NCBI GenBank assembly: GCA_013203465.1
Contig: JABMNR010000047.1
Coordinates: forward strand, 1 to 44,974
Direction of reading: 5' to 3'
Source of the DNA: Alphaproteobacteria bacterium
GTDB lineage: Bacteria > Pseudomonadota > Alphaproteobacteria > Thalassobaculales > Thalassobaculaceae
Length of the DNA: 44,974 nt
The number at the start of each line of letters is the position of its first letter. Within the stretch, counting starts at the first letter, position 1. The notes under the pieces were generated by a model. That model ran no database searches. It saw only the letters and a list, made by a program, of their open reading frames with translations, and was not told where the DNA came from. Below are positions 16,392 through 25,441 of this stretch, piece by piece. The position numbers and the translations under genes were made by a program.

Positions 16392-18188
16392 ATGACCTAT
16401 TCCGCCCCCATTCGCGACATGCGGTTCGTGATGGCCGATGTGGTCGGTCTCGACCGGATTGCGTCGCTGCCCGGCCTGGACAGTGCCGAGGGCGCGTTGG
16501 TCGATCAGATCCTGGAGGAGGCCGGCAAGCTGGCGGGCGGGGTGCTGGCGCCGATCAATCATTCGGGCGACCGGCAGGGCGTGCGGCTGGAGAACGGCGT
16601 GGTCCGCACCCCCGACGGATTCGCCGACGCCTACGCCCAGTTCATCGAGGGCGGGTGGAACGGGGCGGCGTTCGAGGAGGAATACGGCGGCATGGGCCTG
16701 CCGTGGCTGGTGGCGACGGCGCTGCAGGAGATGTGGCAGGGCGCCAACATGGCCTTCGGGCTGTGCCCGCTGTTGACCCAGGCGGCGATCGAGGCCTTGC
16801 GCGAGGTCGGCACCGACGCGCAGAAGGCTCTGTACCTGCCGAAGCTGGTGAGCGGCGAGTGGACCGGCACCATGAACCTGACCGAACCGCAGGCCGGCAC
16901 CGACCTCGCCGCCATCCGCACCCGGGCCGAACGGGCCGAAGACGGCAGCTACCGGCTGTTCGGCCAGAAGATCTACATCACCTATGGCGACCATGACTGG
17001 ACCGAGAACATCGTCCATCTGGTACTGGCCCGCTCGCCCGACGGCATTGCCGGCACCAAGGGGTTATCGCTGTATCTGGTGCCGAAATTCATCCCCACCG
17101 CCGACGGCAAACCCGGCGTGCGCAACGACGTCAAGCCACTGTCGACCGAGAAGAAACTCGGCATCCACGCCAGCCCGACCTGTGTGATGGCCTATGGCGA
17201 GGACGGGGGCGCGGTCGGCTGGTTGGTCGGCGGGGAGAATCGCGGCATCGAGCACATGTTCATCATGATGAACAACGCCCGGCTGGCGGTCGGCATCCAA
17301 GGTCTCGCCATCGCCGAACGCGCGTATCAACAAGCGGTCGACTACGCCCGCACCCGGGTGCAAAGCCGGGCGATCACCGGCTCGACCGGTGCCGTGACCA
17401 TCATCCACCACCCGGACGTTCGCCGCATGTTGCTGACCATGCGGGCGCAGATCGAGGCGATGCGCGGCCTGATCTACGAGGTGGCGGCGATGACCGACAC
17501 CGCCAACCGCCACCCCGACACCGACGAACGCACCCGCGCCCAGACGCGGGTCGACCTGCTGATCCCGGTGGTGAAAGCGTGGTGCACCGACGCGTCGGTC
17601 GACATCTGCTCGACCAACGTGCAGATCCACGGCGGCATGGGTTTCATTGAGGAGACCGGCGCCGCCCAACACTATCGCGATGCCCGCATCACCCCGATCT
17701 ACGAGGGTGCCAACGGCATCCAGGCGCTGGATCTGGTGGGCCGCAAGGTGGCGCGCGATGGCGGCACCGCCATGGCGGCGTTCCTGGCCGACGTGACGAC
17801 GACGCTGCACGATCTCGCGGGTGTCGCGGACGGCGCTCCCGCGCTGCGCGCGATCCATGACCGCTTATCCGCCGCGCACGGTACGTTGGCCAAGGCGACC
17901 GATTGGATGGTCGCGACCATGCCGACCGATCCGGCGGCCGGCGCCTCGCCCTCGGCGCTGTATTTAAAGTTGGCGGGACTGGTGGCCGGTGGCTGGATGA
18001 TGGCCCGCTCGGCCCTGGCCGCGCACCGGAACAAGACTGGTGCCAACGGTGACGCCCGGTTCCTAGAGACCAAGCTGGTGACGGTACACCACTACGCCGA
18101 TCACCTGTTGTCCCAGGCACCCGGCCTGATCGACGCCATCACCGCCGGTGGAACAACCGTAATGGCGCTGGATGAGGATCAGTTCTGA
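16392..18188 (+). CDS. Acyl-CoA dehydrogenase, long DmdC-like form
   Basis: This 598-residue flavoenzyme catalyses alpha,beta-dehydrogenation of an acyl-CoA. The order is an N-terminal helical domain, a middle beta domain (MNLTEPQAGTDLAAIRTRA near 158), a C-terminal helical domain with QIHGGMGFIEETGAAQ and catalytic Glu438 in TPIYEGANGIQ, and an extra C-terminal domain of about 120 residues. This architecture is shared with DmdC (3-methylmercaptopropionyl-CoA dehydrogenase) and many uncharacterised alphaproteobacterial paralogues. No dmdA, dmdB or dmdD is seen, so the substrate stays open. A GGAAGG stretch lies 13 bases before the ATG. It ends at a palindrome shared with the convergent lipoprotein gene. 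Confidence 0.9.
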   Translation: MTYSAPIRDMRFVMADVVGLDRIASLPGLDSAEGALVDQILEEAGKLAGGVLAPINHSGDRQGVRLENGVVRTPDGFADAYAQFIEGGWNGAAFEEEYGGMGLPWLVATALQEMWQGANMAFGLCPLLTQAAIEALREVGTDAQKALYLPKLVSGEWTGTMNLTEPQAGTDLAAIRTRAERAEDGSYRLFGQKIYITYGDHDWTENIVHLVLARSPDGIAGTKGLSLYLVPKFIPTADGKPGVRNDVKPLSTEKKLGIHASPTCVMAYGEDGGAVGWLVGGENRGIEHMFIMMNNARLAVGIQGLAIAERAYQQAVDYARTRVQSRAITGSTGAVTIIHHPDVRRMLLTMRAQIEAMRGLIYEVAAMTDTANRHPDTDERTRAQTRVDLLIPVVKAWCTDASVDICSTNVQIHGGMGFIEETGAAQHYRDARITPIYEGANGIQALDLVGRKVARDGGTAMAAFLADVTTTLHDLAGVADGAPALRAIHDRLSAAHGTLAKATDWMVATMPTDPAAGASPSALYLKLAGLVAGGWMMARSALAAHRNKTGANGDARFLETKLVTVHHYADHLLSQAPGLIDAITAGGTTVMALDEDQF

Positions 18189-18201
18189 GACACGGTCTCA
18201 G
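18185..18201. terminator. Compact palindrome holding both stop codons of convergent genes
   Basis: CTGAGAC (18185-18191) and GTCTCAG (18195-18201) pair perfectly over 7 bp with a 3-base loop. The acyl-CoA dehydrogenase TGA (18186-18188) and the lipoprotein stop on the other strand (18198-18200) both lie in the arms. It would form a hairpin in either transcript and may work as a two-way terminator or 3' end protector, though no T run follows. Confidence 0.5.
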
Positions 18202-18833
18202 TTGAACAGCCCCTCCAGCGGGTTCAGCCGAAAGCCGGCATTTGGCGCCGCGCGGATCGAGCCAAGGATCGGCGGCTGGTTGCGCTCGCGGCCGCCGTCG
18301 TTCTGCGGAAACATCTCGCGGATGCCGGCGCGCACCATCTCGCGCAGCTTGGGGTCGTCGAGCCTCGTCAGTTTGGGGCCGCGCACGATGGCGCCGGCGA
18401 TCGATTCCTGTCTGGCGCAGAACGCCAGGAATAGATTAGTCCGATCGGTGAACCGCACAGCCGGCACGTCACTCGGGAACGAACGGCAGACGTCGTCGGT
18501 CGAGGTTGCCACGGCCGGATCAAACAACACCAGCACGCGATAGTTCGGGTGTGCCGCCGCCGTGCGATCGGCGGTGAAAGTGGTATTCATCCCGAACACC
18601 GCCCCACTCGCCGCCTCGGCCACGGCGGCGGAAGCGGCCCCGGGAGCGGCGATCCCGGCGTTGCCCGCCTGCAGCCAGACAGGGCCCTTCTCCCCGGCGT
18701 AGAGCAGGAACGCCCGGCGGCCCTGGGCATCGGTGCCGGTGAGGGTGTCCTGGGCCGTCACGCAGCCGACCAAAGTCAGTAGCAACGTCGCGGCCGCGAT
18801 GCCGGCACGGGCGCGGGCAGGGAACATCGACAT
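18198..18833 (-). CDS. Putative lipoprotein of unknown function
   Basis: This 211-residue protein has a lipoprotein signal: basic start, hydrophobic AAATLLLTLVGC and lipobox LVGC with Cys24. The mature region has no domain I recognise. It contains two further Cys (VCRSF and AFCARQ) that might pair, and ends with a Pro/Asn-rich tail. The alternating pattern around YRVLVLFDP suggests an alpha/beta fold in the periplasm. The ATG has GGAG seven bases upstream. It is divergent from the DUF924 gene and convergent with the acyl-CoA dehydrogenase gene. Confidence 0.75.
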   Translation of the reverse strand: MSMFPARARAGIAAATLLLTLVGCVTAQDTLTGTDAQGRRAFLLYAGEKGPVWLQAGNAGIAAPGAASAAVAEAASGAVFGMNTTFTADRTAAAHPNYRVLVLFDPAVATSTDDVCRSFPSDVPAVRFTDRTNLFLAFCARQESIAGAIVRGPKLTRLDDPKLREMVRAGIREMFPQNDGGRERNQPPILGSIRAAPNAGFRLNPLEGLFN

Positions 18834-19011
18834 AGCCTCACTCCATCACTGTCTGCTCTTCAGATACGGTCGCTCCGGCCGCACCACAAGGCCGCGGCAC
18901 AACACGGTGCCCTTTTGGGTTGGGCCCGTCCTGTCGATCACCGGCGGGTACTTTGCGGCAACAAGGCCATCGGCTATCGTCGCGGCGCGGCGCGGGAGGA
19001 GAAACACAGCC

Positions 19012-19560
19012 ATGGCCGATCCACGGGTCGACGAGGTTCTACGATTCTGGTTCGAGGAGATCGACCGGAGCGCGTGGTTCGCGAAAAGCGATGCGTTCGA
19101 CGCCGCGTTGACCGACCGCTTCAGCACCCTCTGGGCCGAGGCGGCGGGCGGCGGTCTCATGGATTGGCCGGTCACGGCGGACGGACGGCTCGCGCTGATC
19201 CTGGTGCTGGATCAGTTTTCTCGGAACCTGAATCGCGGCCGGCCCGAGGCGTTTGCCCACGACCCACGCGCCCGAGCCATCGCCCGCCAAGCGATCGCCC
19301 TCGGCGATCATACCCGCGCCGCACCAGAGGTCGGTCTGTTCCTGTTCCTGCCGTTTGAACACAGTGAGGATCTCGTGGATCAAGATTGGTGTGCCGAGTT
19401 GTTCGCGGCACTCGGCAACCCGGATTGGGTCGACTACGCCGAACGCCACCGGGTCGTCATCAAGCGCTTCGGCCGTTTCCCGCACCGAAACGAGGCGCTT
19501 GGCCGAGACAACACGGCCGAGGAACAGGCCTTCCTTCAGCAACCGAATTCATCGTTTTGA
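19012..19560 (+). CDS. DUF924 family protein
   Basis: This 182-residue protein has the landmarks of the DUF924 family: VLRFWFEE at the N-terminus, LALILVLDQFSRNLNRG in the middle, FLFLPFEHSEDL, and RFGRFPHRNEALGR near the C-terminus. The family adopts a TPR-like all-helical fold and its biochemical role is unknown. The start ATG at 19012 follows GGAGGA at 18996-19001. Longer in-frame openings upstream are not family-like. The next gene begins 13 bases after its stop, so the two are probably in one transcript. Confidence 0.9.
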   Translation: MADPRVDEVLRFWFEEIDRSAWFAKSDAFDAALTDRFSTLWAEAAGGGLMDWPVTADGRLALILVLDQFSRNLNRGRPEAFAHDPRARAIARQAIALGDHTRAAPEVGLFLFLPFEHSEDLVDQDWCAELFAALGNPDWVDYAERHRVVIKRFGRFPHRNEALGRDNTAEEQAFLQQPNSSF

Positions 19561-19573
19561 CCGGAGTCCGCTC

Positions 19574-20515
19574 GTGACAAGCAAACCCGATATCGTCGTC
19601 GTCTCGCCCTGGTACTCGGCCGCCATGGATGAGTTGGAGCAGGCGTTCACCGTTCATAAGCTCTGGCTGAGCAAGGACAAGGATGCCCTGCTCGCCTCCG
19701 TCCGGGACACCTGCGTCGGCATCGCCGGCAGCTCTTGGTGCACGGCCGAGTTGATGGATGCGCTGCCCAACGCCACGGTGATCGCCCATCATGGCGTCGG
19801 CTATGACGGGGTCGACGTGGCCGCCGCGACCGAGCGGGGGATCAAAGTGTCCAATACCCCGGACGTACTGAGCGACGAGGTCGCGGATTTCGCCATCGCG
19901 TTGATGCTTGCCACCTGCCGGCGCATCCCCCAAGCCGATCGTTATGTGCGTGAAGGACGGTGGGAGCGCGAGGGTGACATGCCGTTCACCCAGCGGGTTT
20001 GGGGCCGCAAGGTCGGTATTCTCGGCCTCGGCCGCATCGGGCAAGAGATCGCCGCGCGCTGCGCCGCCTTCAAGATGGACATCCGCTATCATACCCGCAG
20101 CCGCCGCGACGTGCCCTACGCCTATTCTAGCTCATTGGCCGAAATGGCCAAGGAGGTCGACATTCTGATCGCCATTGTCCCCGGCGGGACCGCGACCAAA
20201 CATCTAATCAACCGTGAGGTTCTGGACGCGTTGGGCCCAACGGGTGTGCTGATCAACGTCGCGCGCGGCAGCGTGGTCGACGAGGACGCGCTGATTGCCG
20301 CCCTGCAAGACGGCCGGTTGGGCGCCGCCGGTCTTGACGTGTTCGCCGACGAACCCCGGGTGCCGCAAGCGCTCAAGGACATGACCGAGCAGGTCGTCCT
20401 GCAACCGCACCAAGCCAGCGCGACACACGACACCCGCCTCGCCATGGGCCGGCTCGTCATGGAGAATTTGAAGGCCGGGATCGCCGGTAAACCGCTGCTC
20501 ACGCCGGTGAACTGA
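19574..20515 (+). CDS. NAD(P)-dependent D-2-hydroxyacid dehydrogenase
   Basis: This 313-residue enzyme belongs to the D-isomer-specific 2-hydroxyacid dehydrogenase family (glycerate, hydroxypyruvate and related). It has the NAD fold GILGLGRIGQEIA, catalytic Arg in INVARGSVVDE, Glu in DVFADEPRVP and His in LQPHQASAT, the usual Arg-Glu-His set. A GTG start at 19574 is the best choice because upstream frame sequence lies inside the DUF924 gene and the family begins with KPDIVVVSP-like residues. It converts a 2-ketoacid to a D-2-hydroxyacid or the reverse. Substrate specificity is not clear. Confidence 0.9.
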   Translation: MTSKPDIVVVSPWYSAAMDELEQAFTVHKLWLSKDKDALLASVRDTCVGIAGSSWCTAELMDALPNATVIAHHGVGYDGVDVAAATERGIKVSNTPDVLSDEVADFAIALMLATCRRIPQADRYVREGRWEREGDMPFTQRVWGRKVGILGLGRIGQEIAARCAAFKMDIRYHTRSRRDVPYAYSSSLAEMAKEVDILIAIVPGGTATKHLINREVLDALGPTGVLINVARGSVVDEDALIAALQDGRLGAAGLDVFADEPRVPQALKDMTEQVVLQPHQASATHDTRLAMGRLVMENLKAGIAGKPLLTPVN

Positions 20516-20536
20516 AGGCCGGATCACGGTGGCTTG

Positions 20537-21007
20537 CTAAGTTTTCCGGTATCCGGGCGCGTGATCGGCCAGCGCCCGGCGTAACGTGTCCGAAATGGGC
20601 ACCGCGCGCCGGGCTTCCGGATCGAAGCACACCGCGATCGCGGTAGCGGTCACGCGACACTCGCCATCGACGTACACACCTTGCTTGACGGTACAGGAGG
20701 TGTTGCCGAACGCGGCGATCCGCGTGCCGGTGTGCACGGCGCCGGGAAACCGCATCTCACGAAGGAAATCGATCTCCAATCGTCGCACCACCCAGGTTGT
20801 CGAGCCGGGCGCCCGCGTGGCGATGTCGTACAAGATTTCACCACAGGCCATGAACAGATTGACCCGGCCGTTTTCCAGAAACACACCGATCGCGTTGTTG
20901 TTCACGTGACCCACCACGTCGACATCGGCGGCGCGCAATCGTTCCTCCGTCCAGAAGGTAAAGGACGCGGGGTCGGACGGATCAAAATCCTGGGTGGTAG
21001 CGGTCAT
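20537..21007 (-). CDS. Acyl-CoA thioesterase (4-hydroxybenzoyl-CoA thioesterase-like hotdog)
   Basis: This 156-residue hotdog-fold protein has the 4HBT-type N-terminal motif DVDVVGHVNNNAIGVFLENGR, quoted here only for its D..GHVNN..Y/G core, in which the Asp is catalytic. The remainder (EIDFLREMRFPGAVHTGTRI and a CTVKQGVYVDG strand) fits YbgC/FcbC-type thioesterases that hydrolyse short or aromatic acyl-CoAs. It lies 39 bases downstream of tamB on the same strand. It may be co-transcribed with tamA-tamB, although a functional link to the Tam module is not expected. Confidence 0.85.
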   Translation of the reverse strand: MTATTQDFDPSDPASFTFWTEERLRAADVDVVGHVNNNAIGVFLENGRVNLFMACGEILYDIATRAPGSTTWVVRRLEIDFLREMRFPGAVHTGTRIAAFGNTSCTVKQGVYVDGECRVTATAIAVCFDPEARRAVPISDTLRRALADHAPGYRKT

Positions 21008-21046
21008 GTAGTCCTCGGTGAAGGATGACGGTGGGCGAGAGGCTTC

Positions 21047-24000
21047 TTAATAATCGAGCTTGAAGTTGGCGCCTACCCGGCTTTGGGAATCAGCGCCCAT
21101 GTCGGTCTCCACCTTCACGTGATCGGTCACGTCGACCTCGACGACCGCGCGGCTGTTATCGCCGGACAGACCTTGCTGGAGCTTAAAGAACACACCCGGC
21201 GCCACGTACTTACCGACCGACAACGAGGAGCCGGTGGTACCATCCGCGCGGGTCTCGTTCTCGACGCTCAGTGTATCGGCGCCGAGGGTCCTCCGCACCG
21301 TATCCTGGATGCCGCCAAGGCCGCCATCACCGTCAAGTCGACCCGCCATGACCGCCGTCGACTGGGCGAGACGGAGCGCTTGGAACGGGCTGAGGCCGGC
21401 CTTCGGTTCGCCGAACAGGATGCGTGACAGGATTTCCTCCTCGGCCAACGCCGGCGTGCTGTCCAACTCGACGGTAGGCTCTTGGGCCGAGCCCGAGACG
21501 ATCACGGCCGCAACGATGCCGGCCACGTCGGTGGTAAGCCGCATGTCCAGGTTCGGGTTGTCTGGAGCGCCGCCATCGAACGATACCTGACCGCGCTCGA
21601 ACGCGAACAATCGTCCGAGCGCGTCCAAGGAACCTCGGCGGACACGGATCGCTCCCCGCACCTCTGGCGCGTCGACGGGCCCGGTGACAGTCAACTCACC
21701 TTGCCATTCGCTGTCTAGACCACGACCTCGTACAAATACCTGACCGGGGATCGCCACCGTCAGATCCAAGACGAGGGGCGCGGCACCGGTGCCGGCGGAG
21801 GGTGGTTCGGGCTTCTGGGCCGCATCTTCCGGGCCGTTCACCTCAATGACATCCAAGATCACAACGGTCGTCGGCAGTGAATTCGGAATGCGGATTTCGG
21901 ACGGCTTCATGGTGACCGCACCGGTCACGGTGTATTCCGGCCGCGCGCCGGTCAGCGCAAGATCGCTATCGAGGACGATCGTCGCCTCATCAGTCGATAC
22001 CGCCACGAAATCCCGCGCCGTCAGGCGGATATCCGCCGGCATGCCCTGGCTGGTGTTGAAAGAGAACCACCCGCCACCTTCGATCGTGCCGCCGGCCAAT
22101 GCCCGCGCCGTCAGGCTGTCGATCCAAAGGCGGTCACCACGGCCGCGTGCGTCGAGCGCCAGGTCGCGGAGATACAAACCCACGTTTGGCAGGTCGACCG
22201 CACCTTCCGTCAACACGACGCTGCCATCCAACACCGGATCGTTCGGCGTGCCGGAGGCCGTGACACCGGCGGTGAAACGCCCGCTCACCCGGGCCGCGTC
22301 CAACGGTAGGAAGGCAATCAGATGCGCCACATCGGCATTGGCATCGAGGCGCGCCGTCATGGCGGCATCCATCGCTGGCGTCGGTATCGCACCCGGCGGG
22401 CCGGCCAAGGTCAGCTCGGCGCGCGCCGACGCCTGGACGCCATGGGCGATCGCCGCTTCCCCCTGGATCGTTAACCGGAGAGCGTCGAGCCGTGCCGACA
22501 GCGTGGCCGTCAACGGCGGCGCCTCGGCGTATTCCGGATCATCGATCCTAATTCCGTCAGTCGAGATTGTTACCGTGGCGCTGGGGTCGTCCAGGCGCCC
22601 CGTCGCGCGAAGATCGGCATCGACCACGCCCGACAACAACACCGAGGGATCGATCGCGCGGACCAAGGCGGCGGGTATGCCGCGCGCGGTGAGTCTCACA
22701 TCAAGATCGGCCGGGTCCAGACGCCCGCTACCGGTCACGCGCCCACCATCGAGCACGAGCGACAAGTCGCGCAGCATGGGTTTTGGACCGAGACCAATCA
22801 GCAGAGGTCTGTCGATCGCAAGGTCAACCGCGCCCAACCGCGCGTCCAGACGGCTGACCGTGACGGTCGGCGGATCGGCCGTGAGGCCTACCGCAGCCGC
22901 CGCGTCAACATGGATTGGCTGCATACCGGCAGCACCCTCACCCACCACCGTCACGCGTGCGTTGGTCCCGTCGGCGTCGATTGCGACGATGACGCCATCG
23001 AACTGGATACCGGCCGCCGGTCGAAAGGTGCCGATGTTCACCTCCAGACGGCCCGAGGGCATCCCGAGCAGATCGCGCCCCTCGCCCGACAGCCGCAGGC
23101 TCTCGACCGTGCGACCGTCGGAAAACCTCACACCTTCCATCTGTCCTTCGACCTGGGCCGACTGTCCATCCGCCGCGTTCAATGCCAGATCGAGACGCAA
23201 CGCACCCGCCGTCATGGGCAGATCAAAGATGCTCCCGAGCACACCAAGATCGGCGATCATGAGGGACAGCGCGCCTGCCGCGGTCGTATCACGGGCATCC
23301 AGAACAAGGTCGCCCGCGGCCGTCACACCGGCGCCATCGATCGTCAGACCATCCAGCCGCACGCGATCACCCGCCAGGGCGTAGCTGGTTGTGACGGTTA
23401 CCGCGCTATCCTCGATCCAAGCCGTCGCGGACACTCGACCCTCGGGTGTGCCCGGCAATCCGATGACGGTCGCCGTGCCCTCGACCCTCGCAATCGCGAC
23501 ATCCTCGACGCTGAGATCACCAAACCGCCAGGATGCCGACGCCGTAGGCGCGCCCAGCACCCCGCCGATCGCCAATGCCACCGTGCCCTGTCCTTCCAGC
23601 TCAACGCCCGCCATGGGACCCAGCGGCGCCAGATCGGGAAGGCGCAGGGTTGCCCGTCCATCAAACGCGCCCGTCGCCGTTGCAAGGCTCAAATCACCTT
23701 CAATGTCCGCCAGGGCCAGGCTGGCCCAAAGCTCATGCACGGCGATGTTGCCGTCGGCATCCATCGTTATCCCAGCGCCAAGACCGGGTTCGCGCCCGAT
23801 CAACCGGCTGACATCGGGGTCACCCAAGTCGACGCCGACGGCCGATAGGTCGATCACCGCGCTGAGGTCCAACGGGTCCAGGTGCAGGGAGACATCGACG
23901 TTACCAACCACACCGCCGGTGATTGCCTGGCCCACGATGCTCCGCCATCGGGTGAGATCCGAGACGGTCGCGTCCACCGCCAAGTCGAGCCGGCGCGTGT

Positions 24001-25441
24001 CGGACAATGTACCGGTGGCATCCAGCGTGAGCCCCTCGCTCGCAAGCGATAACCGGTCGATCGACGCATCAAGGGATTTGAGCATCACCTTGCCATCACC
24101 CTCGAAACGCAGACGCGGCCCAAGCATCGTGGCGAGATCGATGTCGGGCAGCTCGGGGGTATCGGCACCGCCGCTGACCGTCACGTCGATCGTGTCGGGC
24201 AGCAGAGCGAGCGGCTCGAACGCCATCGCGATAACGTCCAACCCCACCGAGGACAAGCCGGTTCCGTTCGCCGTGGCGGCGCCCGTCACGGATAATTGTA
24301 GACGTTGGCCTTGTTCCGTCAGGCGCGCCGTGATGTCGAGCGATCCGTCGAGCTCAAGGTCAGCCGCCGAGGATAGGGCGGACAGCGACGGCAACCGCAC
24401 CGACAGATCGGCAGCGACCGGGATCCCGTCCGGATCGACCGTCACGGCACCGCGCAGATCGCCGGCGGCCGCGCTCGCTTTCAGTTCCCGAAACTCGATC
24501 GCCCCCGACGGCAGCAGGCGCGCGATCAAAGACACCGGCACCGATGGCCCGATAGCGGACGCGACATCGCTCGGCAGCAGGCGTGTCGGCTCGACGTCAC
24601 CGTCCAAGCGCAACAGATAGCCGCCGGAATCGGTTGATAGATCAAGCGCCAGGGCGAGCCGCGCGCCGACGCCAAACCCGGCTTGCAGGCGTCCCTTCCA
24701 TGCCGCCAAGGTACCGGCACCGCCCAATGTCAAATCGAAGGCCGGACGCTCCGGGAGCCCGGCCAACCCCGCCAGCAAGCCCCCTTCCGGCTCGTGCGCC
24801 CGGACATCGGCGCGCAGCACCTCGTTTCGGGGATCGATCGACAGGTCAACATCAAGCCGCGCCGAGCCGCCCGCCACACGACGGGCATCCACCCAGCCAG
24901 CCAAAGCCGCGGTGTCTGCGGTCCAAAGCGTGCGGAGTTCGGCGGCCAACACCACCTCCTCCCCCAACAACGCCGCGCCAAGCCGGACATCCTGAACGGC
25001 CACGGCCTCGATCGACATGGTGAGGGGCGGTGCGGGTACGGACAGACGAATGGGAGCGAGGTTGGCCGCGCTGTCCGGCGTGGTGCTCGGAATGGTCGGT
25101 GCACGCTCGAGCCGAGCGGCCTCGATCGCCACTCGATCGACCTGCAGCGCACCGGACAACAACCTCAAGGGCCGCCAGTCGATTTGGGCTCGGCCCACAT
25201 GCGCGAACATCCCGTCCACGTCGGATAGCGTCACGTCGCGCAACACCATGGCGGTCGGCACGACCCCCTCGATCGCGCCAACCGCGACGCGCACCGGCTG
25301 ACCGGTGGATGCCCAGCCAATGGCGGCGGCGAGGCGGTCACGGCCCCACCCGGTGTTCGCCACGCCAAGCCCCAGCACGACCAAGCCAAGCGGAAGTCCA
25401 AGCAGAATAAAACCAGCGACGATGAGCGTGCGCCGCCGCAT
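21047..25441 (-). CDS. tamB: Translocation and assembly module protein TamB
   Basis: This 1464-residue AsmA-like/TamB protein spans the periplasm and works with TamA in outer-membrane protein assembly and, by current understanding, lipid transport. It has one N-terminal span (about 5-28, LIVAGFILLGLPLGLVV), a very long beta-rich body of repeating strands ending in Asp/Val/Leu patterns, and the conserved C-terminal DUF490 domain (RGRGLDSEWQGELTVTGPV, LFAFERGQVSFDGG, EILSRILFGEP). It ends in the expected DY terminus. The ATG overlaps the tamA stop (ATGA), so translation is coupled. Large open frames on the opposite strand here are codon-bias shadows. Confidence 0.95.
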   Translation of the reverse strand: MRRRTLIVAGFILLGLPLGLVVLGLGVANTGWGRDRLAAAIGWASTGQPVRVAVGAIEGVVPTAMVLRDVTLSDVDGMFAHVGRAQIDWRPLRLLSGALQVDRVAIEAARLERAPTIPSTTPDSAANLAPIRLSVPAPPLTMSIEAVAVQDVRLGAALLGEEVVLAAELRTLWTADTAALAGWVDARRVAGGSARLDVDLSIDPRNEVLRADVRAHEPEGGLLAGLAGLPERPAFDLTLGGAGTLAAWKGRLQAGFGVGARLALALDLSTDSGGYLLRLDGDVEPTRLLPSDVASAIGPSVPVSLIARLLPSGAIEFRELKASAAAGDLRGAVTVDPDGIPVAADLSVRLPSLSALSSAADLELDGSLDITARLTEQGQRLQLSVTGAATANGTGLSSVGLDVIAMAFEPLALLPDTIDVTVSGGADTPELPDIDLATMLGPRLRFEGDGKVMLKSLDASIDRLSLASEGLTLDATGTLSDTRRLDLAVDATVSDLTRWRSIVGQAITGGVVGNVDVSLHLDPLDLSAVIDLSAVGVDLGDPDVSRLIGREPGLGAGITMDADGNIAVHELWASLALADIEGDLSLATATGAFDGRATLRLPDLAPLGPMAGVELEGQGTVALAIGGVLGAPTASASWRFGDLSVEDVAIARVEGTATVIGLPGTPEGRVSATAWIEDSAVTVTTSYALAGDRVRLDGLTIDGAGVTAAGDLVLDARDTTAAGALSLMIADLGVLGSIFDLPMTAGALRLDLALNAADGQSAQVEGQMEGVRFSDGRTVESLRLSGEGRDLLGMPSGRLEVNIGTFRPAAGIQFDGVIVAIDADGTNARVTVVGEGAAGMQPIHVDAAAAVGLTADPPTVTVSRLDARLGAVDLAIDRPLLIGLGPKPMLRDLSLVLDGGRVTGSGRLDPADLDVRLTARGIPAALVRAIDPSVLLSGVVDADLRATGRLDDPSATVTISTDGIRIDDPEYAEAPPLTATLSARLDALRLTIQGEAAIAHGVQASARAELTLAGPPGAIPTPAMDAAMTARLDANADVAHLIAFLPLDAARVSGRFTAGVTASGTPNDPVLDGSVVLTEGAVDLPNVGLYLRDLALDARGRGDRLWIDSLTARALAGGTIEGGGWFSFNTSQGMPADIRLTARDFVAVSTDEATIVLDSDLALTGARPEYTVTGAVTMKPSEIRIPNSLPTTVVILDVIEVNGPEDAAQKPEPPSAGTGAAPLVLDLTVAIPGQVFVRGRGLDSEWQGELTVTGPVDAPEVRGAIRVRRGSLDALGRLFAFERGQVSFDGGAPDNPNLDMRLTTDVAGIVAAVIVSGSAQEPTVELDSTPALAEEEILSRILFGEPKAGLSPFQALRLAQSTAVMAGRLDGDGGLGGIQDTVRRTLGADTLSVENETRADGTTGSSLSVGKYVAPGVFFKLQQGLSGDNSRAVVEVDVTDHVKVETDMGADSQSRVGANFKLDY

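Noticed and set aside
18733-19011. 93-residue N-terminal extension of the DUF924 protein
   Set aside because: It overlaps the divergent lipoprotein gene and its start; the ATG at 19012 has GGAGGA and gives the family's normal length.
21789-24620. Large plus-strand open frames (531 and 409 residues) opposite tamB
   Set aside because: Composition is Ser/Arg/Pro-rich with no recognisable motif, while the minus-strand TamB frame is continuous with conserved ends.
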